A DNA stretch of 64,000 nucleotides, from positions 310,001 through 374,000 of the forward strand of contig WTFG01000001.1 of NCBI GenBank assembly GCA_009835005.1. The letters run 5' to 3'. The notes under the pieces are model-generated. The model saw only the letters and a program-made list of their open reading frames with translations. It did not search any database and was not told the DNA's origin. The first letter of the stretch is position 1; each line of letters begins with the position of its first letter. Below are positions 8,717 through 15,964 of this stretch, one piece after another. The position numbers and the translations under genes were made by a program. This DNA is from Flavobacteriaceae bacterium Ap0902 (GTDB lineage Bacteria > Bacteroidota > Bacteroidia > Flavobacteriales > Weeksellaceae).

Positions 8717-9877
8717 TCATAAATTCAATCTTTGATATAACAACATCCCAATCCCTACAAGCATCAGCACAGAAAAGGATAATAAAGCAACAAAGAAACT
8801 ATAATTATTAACCCCAAAGCCTTGTAAGGTGATGATAATTTCCGTGATGATAAAGCCTAGAATCCAGAATATAATTCCTGTTTTAGTTATGCGATTAAAG
8901 ATTAAATATCTTTCTTGAAAAGCATTATAAATAAAGGTAAAAGATACCAAACCAATCAGGATTAAATGAAGAAAAGCAATGATTAAAAATCGATTAAATT
9001 CTAGCCTTACTGCCCAAGTTGGCGATAAGGTGATGAGTTGAATGGTTGGTTTTAGTAAAACCACCAAAAGAATCCAATAGAATAAACTTTTGAATGCGAT
9101 GTCATGTTTTTGATTCTTTTTAGATTCAAATAAATGATAGGCTATACCAATGTAAACAACCCATTGAATAAGCAAACCTATAGCGTTTAAAAGATAAAAT
9201 ACAAGGCCATTGAAAACCCAATAGAGATTCAATGCAAAAGTAAGCACAAGCGAAATATTTAATCCTAAAAGTAAAAATTTTTGCTTAGTCTGAGGGGTGT
9301 TTTCTAGAAGTATTGCCAAAGCCACAAAACTGAGCCACCCATTGATTTGAAAGTGCAAGAAAAACTGAATGGATAGGTTATATAAATCATGCGATTTCCC
9401 CAAAATGGCAGAAGTGGGACCTATACACCATATACCCAACGTAGAGATAAAAAACCATATAATCGCCCATTGAAGTAATTGAGCGCTCAGTGTATCGGTA
9501 TGAAGTTTCTGATAAATTTTAAATAATATAATGTAAGCACTGATGACAAATAACGTAGAAAATGCAATGCTCATCGCCCCATAACTCTGATATAGAAAAG
9601 TGATACACATGCCCATAATCGATATGGAGAGCGCTACAATTTCACTCTTAAATTGCTGAATGTTCAGTATAAAATAAGATAAAATTCTACCAATACTCAT
9701 CACAAACGCCCATCCCAGAAGCGCCGTATGAGAATGCGCATGTAATATATGGGTATATGGAATTGGAAGGTCTATGAAGACATTACTCCGCATAATCACG
9801 CCCAATAGCGCTACTAAAAATAAATATACAAAGCCAGAGGTGATCCAAGTCTTAGTTATATTATTTCCAGAAAACAT
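8717..9877 (-). CDS. Heme-copper-oxidase-subunit-I-like membrane protein
   Basis: This 386-residue protein has about 11-12 hydrophobic segments. Two histidine motifs stand out: H-I-L-H-A-H-S-H-x-x-L-L-G-W near the N-terminus and F-F-L-H-F-Q-I-N-G-W in the middle. Both recall metal-binding helices of heme-copper oxidase subunit I and NnrS-like proteins, although the protein is shorter than a true oxidase subunit (about 450-550). It overlaps the hemerythrin gene by 17 bp and ends an operon with a truncated hemoglobin and a cupin, which suggests a role in nitric oxide or oxygen stress. The catalytic activity is not demonstrated by the sequence. Its last 200 bp are duplicated at 7999-8201. Confidence 0.75.
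   Translation of the reverse strand: MFSGNNITKTWITSGFVYLFLVALLGVIMRSNVFIDLPIPYTHILHAHSHTALLGWAFVMSIGRILSYFILNIQQFKSEIVALSISIMGMCITFLYQSYGAMSIAFSTLFVISAYIILFKIYQKLHTDTLSAQLLQWAIIWFFISTLGIWCIGPTSAILGKSHDLYNLSIQFFLHFQINGWLSFVALAILLENTPQTKQKFLLLGLNISLVLTFALNLYWVFNGLVFYLLNAIGLLIQWVVYIGIAYHLFESKKNQKHDIAFKSLFYWILLVVLLKPTIQLITLSPTWAVRLEFNRFLIIAFLHLILIGLVSFTFIYNAFQERYLIFNRITKTGIIFWILGFIITEIIITLQGFGVNNYSFFVALLSFSVLMLVGIGMLLYQRLNL
8737..8939. repeat. 203-bp direct repeat, copy B (within intact gene)
   Basis: This is the parental copy, inside the 3' end of the oxidase-like gene; 202 of 203 bases match 7999-8201. Confidence 0.95.
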
Positions 9878-10319
9878 CGGTGGTATTTTCTACAAAATTA
9901 TAATCGGTATGGTGTTTCTGTATATTTTCTAATTCTTCTTGCGTTGCATTGGCCTGAATATCTTGGAATAAATCTCTTTCCTCAAACCGAATATGTGCTT
10001 TTAATTCTTCTGCAAAATCATGCATTGTATTATAATTCTCTGCGGATTTACTCAAATCCAATAAACGCTTGTGCTCTGATAAGGCTTGTTGTACTTTTTC
10101 ATTATCCTCTCCCAAAATTGGAAACATCCACTTTTCTTCTACGATAAAGTGGGGAACTAAATGTTCCTCTCTAAACCAAAGAATATATTTTCTAATCCTA
10201 TCAGGTGCTATATTTAACCCGATTCCTTTATTGATTTTGAAGGCCAATAATAGAGCATGGTGATGGTCTCTACTCACGCCCTGCATTTCTTCTACTCTTT
10301 TAATCGGTTGATGGGCCAT
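9861..10319 (-). CDS. Hemerythrin-domain protein
   Basis: This 152-residue four-helix protein carries a hemerythrin HHE-type iron-binding pattern: a His cluster near residues 18-21 (R-D-H-H-H-A-L-L), P-H-F-I-V-E-E-K-W near 56-64, S-E-H-K-R-L near 81, and H-I-R-F-E-E-R-D-L-F near 110. These can supply the His/Asp/Glu ligands of a di-iron site. There is no signal peptide, so it is cytoplasmic. It overlaps the downstream membrane-protein gene and follows a cupin and a truncated hemoglobin, consistent with oxygen or nitric oxide sensing or handling (compare YtfE/ScdA di-iron proteins), though it lacks the N-terminal ScdA-type domain. Confidence 0.87.
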   Translation of the reverse strand: MAHQPIKRVEEMQGVSRDHHHALLLAFKINKGIGLNIAPDRIRKYILWFREEHLVPHFIVEEKWMFPILGEDNEKVQQALSEHKRLLDLSKSAENYNTMHDFAEELKAHIRFEERDLFQDIQANATQEELENIQKHHTDYNFVENTTDVFWK

Positions 10320-10347
10320 TGTTACAAAGTTTTTTTAAAGTTACAAA

Positions 10348-10689
10348 TTAATGCCTTGCCACTTCTTCTACTCTAGTTACTTGGTCTCCTTTAGACAAAG
10401 TCAATCGCACAATGCTATCTTCTGTCGCTAATAAATCATGGGGAACTTTGGCATCTAAAGTCAAAATATCACCTTTTTTTAATGGATACTTCTCTTGGTT
10501 AACCCCAAATTCAATAGCACCCTCAAAAATTTCTACCACAATAGGTTCTGGGGCTTTATGTTCTTTCATTAATTGCCCTTTTTTAAAGGAAATTCTAATT
10601 TCTTTGGTAAAGGCCGTATCTAATAACAATTGAACCAGTGGCTTATCTTCGTTATAGGCTAGATTCTCTGTTAATGAGGAAGTTTGCAT
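10348..10689 (-). CDS. Small cupin-domain protein
   Basis: This 113-residue single-domain beta-barrel shows cupin features: [10 protein letters not shown] at the first metal-binding strand, then [16 protein letters not shown] and V-P-H-D-L-L-A at the second. The His and Glu residues can hold a metal, but the first motif is reduced compared with the canonical G-x5-H-x-H. It lies 18 bp downstream of the truncated hemoglobin gene and 28 bp before the hemerythrin gene in one direction, so it probably belongs to the same stress operon. The substrate is unknown. Confidence 0.8.
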   Translation of the reverse strand: MQTSSLTENLAYNEDKPLVQLLLDTAFTKEIRISFKKGQLMKEHKAPEPIVVEIFEGAIEFGVNQEKYPLKKGDILTLDAKVPHDLLATEDSIVRLTLSKGDQVTRVEEVARH

Positions 10690-10707
10690 AAGTTTAGGTT
10701 TTAATTT

Positions 10708-11082
10708 TTATAAATTATGTTGTTTGATGTATTCTCTTTTATAATGGAACATTTCTGCCATTTTCTGTGCTCTCCATTTCGCCTCATCTGCAATAGGTCC
10801 TTGGAATAGATTGTCCATATTGGCAAGAAAAAGCTCTATCCAACGCTCAAAATGTTCTTTTTCCACAGGCATTTTCGCATGTGGCGCAAAGGGACTTCCG
10901 TAATAAGAATGATTGTCTAGTAATATCGTCTCCCAGAATCGATACATTTTCTCTAAATGTTCTGGCCAACGCCCTTCTAGCCTTTCATTAAAAATCGGTC
11001 CTATCAATTCATCTTTTTGTACCGTACCATAAAAGGAATCCACCATTAATTTTATGCCCTCTACATTTTGAATATCACGCAT
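10708..11082 (-). CDS. Group III truncated hemoglobin
   Basis: This 124-residue protein aligns with group III truncated globins: F-Y-G-T-V-Q-K-D-E-L-I-G-P-I-F-N at the B helix, W-P-E-H-L-E-K-M-Y-R-F-W-E, then S-P-F-A-P-H-A-K-M-P-V and K-E-H-F-E-R-W, whose His is the likely proximal heme ligand. It is a cytoplasmic heme protein. The family binds oxygen or nitric oxide, and in this operon (cupin, hemerythrin and oxidase-like protein downstream) a role in nitrosative or micro-oxic stress is the best inference. It is the first gene of the leftward operon; the 288-bp divergent region upstream should hold the promoter, but I found no clear consensus on this strand. Confidence 0.92.
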   Translation of the reverse strand: MRDIQNVEGIKLMVDSFYGTVQKDELIGPIFNERLEGRWPEHLEKMYRFWETILLDNHSYYGSPFAPHAKMPVEKEHFERWIELFLANMDNLFQGPIADEAKWRAQKMAEMFHYKREYIKQHNL

Positions 11083-11286
11083 ACCTGTTATTTATTACAA
11101 ATTTAGATTAAATATAAATAAAATTTTATGAGGCAGGTCAAGTTATTTTAAAATAGGATAAACATGCAAATAAAAGGTTTAATTTTATTATGAAGCGAAC
11201 AGACAGCTTTGGTTTTATTAAACTAAAATTTTAAAGTACCCAATAATTGTATTTGATCTTCAGTTGGTTATACATATTGTTTGTCT

Positions 11287-11307
11287 TGTAGACACTTTGT
11301 AGACACT
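11287..11307 (+). promoter_or_regulatory. Direct repeat TGTAGACACT x2, one helical turn apart
   Basis: TGTAGACACT occurs at 11287-11296 and again at 11298-11307, an 11-bp period. It ends 6 bp before the -33 element at 11314. The position suits an activator site; no regulator is identified. Confidence 0.4.
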
Positions 11308-11313
11308 CCTTTT

Positions 11314-11343
11314 TTTGAACTGAAAAGGTGATTGATATATTTG
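11314..11343 (+). promoter_or_regulatory. Bacteroidota promoter TTTG-N18-TATATTTG
   Basis: TTTG at 11314-11317 and TATATTTG at 11336-11343 match the -33/-7 consensus with an 18-bp spacer. The expected transcription start is near 11350, about 20 bp before the ATG at 11371. Confidence 0.8.
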
Positions 11344-11370
11344 TCTCAAACTTTTAAAAAGATAAAGATT

Positions 11371-11985
11371 ATGAGAAACTTCAAATTGTTAACGCTGTTA
11401 TTAGGATTGTTTATTTTAGGTTCTTGTAGTAGCCCCAAAGTAGATGATGAGTTGTCTGGACATTTATTAATGGGTCCTTATACGACCACAAACGTAAGTG
11501 GTTCAAGAATGAATGAGGCATTGAATATACTTGCGGATGCTTCTGATGAAGAAAAAATCGAAGGATATAAGCAAATCTTTGGGCATCCCTACGCACGAGA
11601 ATATGAGCAACAAGCAAAGGCCACTTTATTGCAGGATTATAATATTACAGACGAAACCACCACTAAAAGCGGAATTGAAAAACTGTTAGAAAATGCTAAA
11701 GAGATGGATTACAAAGCCATAGAATATGCTAAAGCGGTGAATGTGGCAAACTTTGCATATTCGGCAGGTTACATATCTTTAGAAGACACCAAACAATATG
11801 AACAGCAAGTTTTGAAAGAAGCACGTGCCAATTATAGTGATTGGGAGACTTATTTGAATGATTTCTTAGAAGGTCGTGCCATGGATCAATTAGCCAATCA
11901 AGACTATCAAGAAGTATTTGAAACGAATGTAAATGAGATTTTACTAAAAAATGAAAATTCACCTTATAAGCATGTGGGATTGTAA
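11371..11985 (+). CDS. Lipoprotein of unknown function
   Basis: The protein has 204 residues from the ATG at 11371. An upstream TTG in frame is rejected because the -7 promoter box lies inside that extension. The N-terminus is a lipoprotein signal (L-L-T-L-L-L-G-L-F-I-L-G-S-C-S-S) with Cys about 20. The mature part is rich in charged residues and helices with many E/Q/N/Y (for example Y-E-Q-Q-V-L-K-E-A-R-A-N-Y) and no recognisable domain. It has its own promoter and is followed by a hairpin repeat and a terminator, so it is a single-gene unit. Strong promoter and simple structure suggest an abundant envelope protein, but this is inference. Confidence 0.82.
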   Translation: MRNFKLLTLLLGLFILGSCSSPKVDDELSGHLLMGPYTTTNVSGSRMNEALNILADASDEEKIEGYKQIFGHPYAREYEQQAKATLLQDYNITDETTTKSGIEKLLENAKEMDYKAIEYAKAVNVANFAYSAGYISLEDTKQYEQQVLKEARANYSDWETYLNDFLEGRAMDQLANQDYQEVFETNVNEILLKNENSPYKHVGL

Positions 11986-12030
11986 AAGTTTATAAACTAG
12001 AAAAAGTAACTGTCTCAAAACAATACTTTT

Positions 12031-12111
12031 GTCCCCCTGAATTGATTTCAGGGTCTCATAATAAAATGGTTATTAGACTAATGGGATTCTGAAACAAGTC
12101 CAGAATGACAG
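12031..12111 (-). repeat. Paired-hairpin dispersed repeat, copy 1
   Basis: Two inverted repeats lie back to back. CCCTGAA/TTCAGGG is at 12035-12041 and 12047-12053 (5-nt loop). ATTCTG/CAGAAT is at 12086-12091 and 12101-12106. About 30 AT-rich bases separate them. Read on the minus strand it aligns with 50012-50096, with the same order: GTCAT, hairpin, ATCC, spacer, ATGnGAGA, hairpin, GnGAC or GGAC. Confidence 0.7.
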
Positions 12112-12117
12112 TTTTTT

Positions 12118-12146
12118 AAGGCTTCTTAATCAGGAGCCTTTTTTTA
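12118..12146 (+). terminator. Rho-independent terminator after the lipoprotein gene
   Basis: AAGGCTTC (12118-12125) pairs with GGAGCCTT (12133-12140), including one G-U, with a 7-nt loop and a T run to 12145. Confidence 0.8.
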
Positions 12147-12153
12147 TATAAAA

Positions 12154-12495
12154 TCAAATCACACTATACGCCCAGTACATTAATACAAATTGTAAAGGGA
12201 TGCGGAGCCACAGAACCCATGGCGGAATATTGGTTTCAAATTTTGGTGATAGCATATAGAAATGAACCCATAAAAAGACCGCTAGCATCGCAATGATTCC
12301 CCAAGCAGAGACGGCTCTTGTAGGTTCAAATAACAAACCTAAACCAAGTAAAATCTCAAACACCCCACTTATGTAAACCCATAATTTCGGTTGAGAAAAT
12401 GCCTTGGGCATTATACGTGCATAGACTTTGGGCATAATAAAATGATTAATCCCTGCAACCATATAAATTCCCGCTTGTATGTAGATAGAAAGCAT
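12154..12495 (-). CDS. DoxX-family small membrane protein
   Basis: This 113-residue protein has four membrane segments. Features of the DoxX/DoxD-like family are visible: I-Y-M-V-A-G-I-N-H-F in helix 1, a basic loop with two M-P-K-x-x-x-x-I-M-P-type stretches, G-V-F-E-I-L-L-G-L-G-L-L in helix 2, and a short C-terminal helix. Family members are often linked to redox or sulfur stress, but the role here is unknown. It appears to be a single-gene unit: a TATATTTG box lies upstream on the minus strand at 12522-12529, and the neighbour 12555-13112 is read the same way 59 bp upstream. Confidence 0.82.
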   Translation of the reverse strand: MLSIYIQAGIYMVAGINHFIMPKVYARIMPKAFSQPKLWVYISGVFEILLGLGLLFEPTRAVSAWGIIAMLAVFLWVHFYMLSPKFETNIPPWVLWLRIPLQFVLMYWAYSVI

Positions 12496-12521
12496 AATTT
12501 TGTATTTAAATAAAAAGCATT

Positions 12522-12529
12522 CAAATATA
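12522..12529 (-). promoter_or_regulatory. -7 box (TATATTTG) for the DoxX gene
   Basis: TAnnTTTG is present on the minus strand 27 bp before the ATG at 12495; no well-spaced TTTG was found at -33. Confidence 0.45.
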
Positions 12530-12554
12530 AAACCTCAAATATCAATCCTTAATC

Positions 12555-13112
12555 TTATTCTAAGGTAATCGCCTCAAAATAAACCTGATAATCATGATAG
12601 TCTTGGCCGTCAATATTCACGGTGTTTACAGTGATTTGCGCTGTGGCAGATCCTTTGAGCGAATTTTGAGATTGATTTTGGGCGGTATAATTTAGTTCAA
12701 CCTGATATTGATTATTGTTTTGTTTGATGTCATGAATGTTTAAATCTGTGATTTGTAGGATATCATAACTTTCGTGAACCGTGTAATTTTTTACTTTTTC
12801 TTGAATGGTTTCTACCAATTGAATCTTTAAATCCGCCGTTAAATCCACTTTATTTTTAAGGACGATGAGGTTCAATGTTTCTTGTAATTGCTGTTTAATG
12901 AATACGTTCGATTCAAAAGGAGAACTTGCGAAATCATTTGATTCAATATCGGAATTCATAGGCTCTGCTTCCTCATATTCTATGTTGATTTCTGAATCAC
13001 TGGCAGGCATAGATTCCTCTACAGCCATATCTTCAGAGGATTCCATACCTTCCTCTTGTTTTGCACAAGAAAAGCATAGAATGTAGAGCAGTATGTAGAT
13101 TAAATACTTCAT
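12555..13112 (-). CDS. Lipoprotein with acidic N-terminal linker
   Basis: This 185-residue protein has signal and lipobox M-K-Y-L-I-Y-I-L-L-Y-I-L-C-F-S-C-A-K-Q. A strongly acidic, Met/Ser/Glu-rich stretch (about residues 20-65) precedes a predicted alpha/beta domain with V-Q-L- and T-A-Q-I-T-V-N-type strands. No family is recognised. The start codon overlaps the stop of the upstream 322-residue gene by 4 bp (ATGA at 13109-13112), so the two are translationally coupled and probably act together. They are divergent from the YfbK-like lipoprotein gene at 14204. Confidence 0.8.
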   Translation of the reverse strand: MKYLIYILLYILCFSCAKQEEGMESSEDMAVEESMPASDSEINIEYEEAEPMNSDIESNDFASSPFESNVFIKQQLQETLNLIVLKNKVDLTADLKIQLVETIQEKVKNYTVHESYDILQITDLNIHDIKQNNNQYQVELNYTAQNQSQNSLKGSATAQITVNTVNIDGQDYHDYQVYFEAITLE

Positions 13113-14077
13113 TCTGTTACCGTAAATTTTAGTTTAACTATTTGATTTTGATCGTATTCAATCTCTAAAATTTGAATATTCTTTAAATGCGCTGTAGGGA
13201 TGGTAAGTTGATTGATGAATTCCTTTTTGTTGTATAATGCAATACCACTTTGTGGATAAACCCTATAAATAGTGGCCTTTTCTGCAATGATATTTTCTAA
13301 TCTTTCACGCTTACGTTTCCAATCCTTTACATTAGAACTCGTGTAATATTGTAGCATAAGGGCATAATCATTGCTACGCAGAGAAATGGTCTCGTTATTC
13401 TGGTTTTTGATATGCCGTACAATCGTATCAGGCTCGTGAAAAGGCGATTGCACCACAAATTTAATCTCTTTGTTTTCTGTAGTATAATGAAAGCAACCGT
13501 CTGGATTGGTCTTTAATTCCAGAGGAGATTCATTTTTTAATAATAAAGTTACCCGCAAAGGGGTTTTGGGTGCTTGGTGGTTGCTTTTCTCTACAAAACA
13601 GAAAGAATAAGTGTTTAGCGTTGGTTTATTTAAACCTAAAATAAAGTATAAAATACCAAGAACTATGATGACCCCAATGGCAATAAAAATGGGCTTTTTA
13701 TTTAAAGCAGTAGGCTCTTTTGTTTTATGGTTTGAAATATTTTGTGTTGAATTCTCTTCAATTGGGTTTGTTGAAATTTCTTCTGAAATAGGATTTTTTT
13801 CCTTAAAATCGGCGAAATTTTGATAGCCTGCATACATGCTCATTAAATTGAGCATATCTATTCTCGGTAGTTTAGTTACCTCATTTTTGAAGTAAGTATA
13901 AAACCATTTTTCACTAAAACCTGATTTTACTTTTTGAATAAAATCCTCTTGAAATAATTCAATTTCTTGTCCCGACCAATCATTACAATCCGTGCTATTC
14001 ACTACATGGTTTTGCATAAAAACCTGCACGACTTGCGCTTTTAATTGGTTGAAATATAGAATGTTTTCGGAATTCAA
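13109..14077 (-). CDS. Single-pass membrane protein of unknown function
   Basis: This 322-residue protein shows three parts. An N-terminal cytoplasmic domain (about 1-95) carries F-S-E-K-W-F-Y-T-Y-F-K and P-R-I-D-M-L-N-L-M-S-M-Y-A-G-Y-Q-N-F, a pattern I associate with an uncharacterised family in Bacteroidota. One transmembrane helix lies around 130-150 (I-F-I-A-I-G-V-I-I-V-L-G-I-L-Y-F-I-L-G). An extracytoplasmic C-terminal region of about 170 residues looks beta-rich, with an R-V-T-L-L-L-K-N-E-S-P-L carboxypeptidase-regulatory-like stretch. It is coupled to the lipoprotein gene downstream. Membrane-spanning signal transfer is possible, but no function is claimed. Confidence 0.78.
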   Translation of the reverse strand: MNSENILYFNQLKAQVVQVFMQNHVVNSTDCNDWSGQEIELFQEDFIQKVKSGFSEKWFYTYFKNEVTKLPRIDMLNLMSMYAGYQNFADFKEKNPISEEISTNPIEENSTQNISNHKTKEPTALNKKPIFIAIGVIIVLGILYFILGLNKPTLNTYSFCFVEKSNHQAPKTPLRVTLLLKNESPLELKTNPDGCFHYTTENKEIKFVVQSPFHEPDTIVRHIKNQNNETISLRSNDYALMLQYYTSSNVKDWKRKRERLENIIAEKATIYRVYPQSGIALYNKKEFINQLTIPTAHLKNIQILEIEYDQNQIVKLKFTVTE

Positions 14078-14203
14078 AAAGATTACAATTTATTAATTAT
14101 CAGTATTTTAAATTTTGTAAAACGTTTTACATAGTTTTTACAAAGGTATTACAAAAGATTGAAACCACGTTGCGCTACTTTCGTCCTAACAAAACTAAAA
14201 ATT

Positions 14204-15814
14204 ATGAAAACAAGTAAACAAACCATCACAGGAATGATGTTGCTCCTTTCAGTCTTATTATGGATGAGTTGTGGGCAACAAGGTAAAAATCATTATCAAG
14301 AAGATTTGGTAATAGAGAATGTTTCTACAGCCGAATATGCATCCGAGGCTGAAGTGGATATGGTAGAGGTAGAATTATCAGAAGAACCGAATCCACCAGA
14401 TTTTAATACAGAAGAATATGACCGAATTGTAGAAAATGAATTCAAAGATGCCAAAGACAATCCGCTTTCTACTTTTTCTATTGATGTGGATAAAGCGTCT
14501 TATGCCAATGTGCGTAGATTTATAGAAATGGGTCAATTGCCACCTAAAAATGCGGTGCGTGTAGAAGAGTTGATCAATTATTTCCCTTATAATTATGATG
14601 CGCCAACAGGAGAGCATCCATTTTCTATCCAAACAGAATTGGCAACTTCGCCATGGTCAGAGGATCATTTATTATTAAAAATTGGATTGCAAGGGAAAAA
14701 GATTAATTATGATGAGGTAGTACCAAGTAATTTGGTGTTTTTAATTGATGTTTCAGGTTCTATGTCAGATAAAAATAAGTTGCCATTGCTTATCAAATCT
14801 TTTCAATTAATGGTGAATGAATTGCCAAGCAATAGCAAGGTAGCGATTGTAACTTATGCAGGAAATGCCTCAATAGTCTTACCATCAACTTCAGTATTAG
14901 AAAAAGAGGAAATCAATCAAGCCCTGGACCAATTAGAAGCAGGGGGCGGAACTGCTGGTGCACAAGGGATAATTACGGCTTATCAATTGGCAGAAGAAAA
15001 CTTGATTGCAGAGGGGAACAACCGTGTGATTTTAGCAACGGACGGGGATTTTAATCTTGGAACTTCTTCTACAGGAGAATTGGTAGATATGATTGTAGAA
15101 AAGAGTAAAAAGGATATTTATTTAACGATTTGTGGATTTGGTATGGGGAACTACAAAGACGGTAGAATGGAACAAATTAGCAACGCCGGGAACGGGAATT
15201 ATTTCTATATCGATAATTGGAAGGAGTCTCAAAAAGTCTTTAAAAAGGAATTAACTGCCAATTTATTTACGATTGCAAAAGATGTAAAAATTCAGATTGA
15301 ATTTAATCCTAATACGGTGGAGTCTTACCGATTGATTGGTTATGAAAATAGATTATTAAATAAAGAAGACTTTAATGATGATACCAAAGATGCAGGGGAA
15401 CTAGGCGCAGGACACAATGTTACGGCGCTGTATGAAATTGTACCAAAAGTAGGCGTGAATTCAACTAAAAAAGTAGATGATTTAAAATATCAAAAAACGC
15501 AGGTGCTTTCTAATCAAGAAGATTTAGTCACAGTGAAATTTAGGTACAAACCTATCAAATCATCTACCAGTAAATTGATGACTAAAATAGTCCATGCGAA
15601 AGATGTGGAGAACTTTAATCAAGCCTCAAAAGATATGCAGTTTGCAAGTGCTGTAGCATCTTATGGCATGTTGCTAAGAGATTCAGAATTTAAAGGAAAC
15701 ACGGATTATCAAAAAGTGATAAATTGGGCAAAACCGGCGATCAACGATGATGAATACAGAAGAGATTTTATTGAATTAGTAGAAATGACCGATGACATTC
15801 ATGTAAGTAAGTAG
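14204..15814 (+). CDS. YfbK-like von Willebrand factor A lipoprotein
   Basis: The protein has 536 residues from the ATG at 14204; a longer in-frame TTG start at 14159 is rejected because it would place sequence before an obvious lipoprotein signal (M-L-L-L-S-V-L-L-W-M-S-C-G). After an acidic linker comes the YfbK-type N-terminal domain (D-N-P-L-S-T-F-S-I-D-V-D-K-A-S-Y-A-N-V-R-R-F), then a vWA domain with an intact MIDAS start D-V-S-G-S at D182 and T-D-G-D-F-N. The C-terminal domain matches the DUF3520 region of this family. It is lipid-anchored in the envelope, probably on the periplasmic face. Function in this family is poorly known; metal-dependent protein binding is likely. It is divergent from an unknown membrane-protein and lipoprotein pair. 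Confidence 0.92.
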   Translation: MKTSKQTITGMMLLLSVLLWMSCGQQGKNHYQEDLVIENVSTAEYASEAEVDMVEVELSEEPNPPDFNTEEYDRIVENEFKDAKDNPLSTFSIDVDKASYANVRRFIEMGQLPPKNAVRVEELINYFPYNYDAPTGEHPFSIQTELATSPWSEDHLLLKIGLQGKKINYDEVVPSNLVFLIDVSGSMSDKNKLPLLIKSFQLMVNELPSNSKVAIVTYAGNASIVLPSTSVLEKEEINQALDQLEAGGGTAGAQGIITAYQLAEENLIAEGNNRVILATDGDFNLGTSSTGELVDMIVEKSKKDIYLTICGFGMGNYKDGRMEQISNAGNGNYFYIDNWKESQKVFKKELTANLFTIAKDVKIQIEFNPNTVESYRLIGYENRLLNKEDFNDDTKDAGELGAGHNVTALYEIVPKVGVNSTKKVDDLKYQKTQVLSNQEDLVTVKFRYKPIKSSTSKLMTKIVHAKDVENFNQASKDMQFASAVASYGMLLRDSEFKGNTDYQKVINWAKPAINDDEYRRDFIELVEMTDDIHVSK

Positions 15815-15846
15815 CGGTGGTTTAATCTAATAAAAATAAAAATTAT

Positions 15847-15882
15847 AAAGCGGAGACTATGGAAATGGTTTTCGCTTTTTTG
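15847..15882 (+). terminator. Rho-independent terminator after the vWA gene
   Basis: AAAGCGGAGAC (15847-15857) pairs with GTTTTCGCTTT (15868-15878) over 11 bp including two G-U pairs. It is followed by T residues to 15881. Confidence 0.75.
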
Positions 15883-15964
15883 GTTTAAAGTTCCGTCATG
15901 CAGGGTGTTTTATAGTTTTTTGAATTAAAACAAGTCGCATTTAAAATATTTGTATTTTAGCGAA

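Noticed and set aside
15893-15915. GTCATGCAGGG-containing segment as a third paired-hairpin repeat
   Set aside because: Only a short edge resembles the repeat; no partner hairpin is present.
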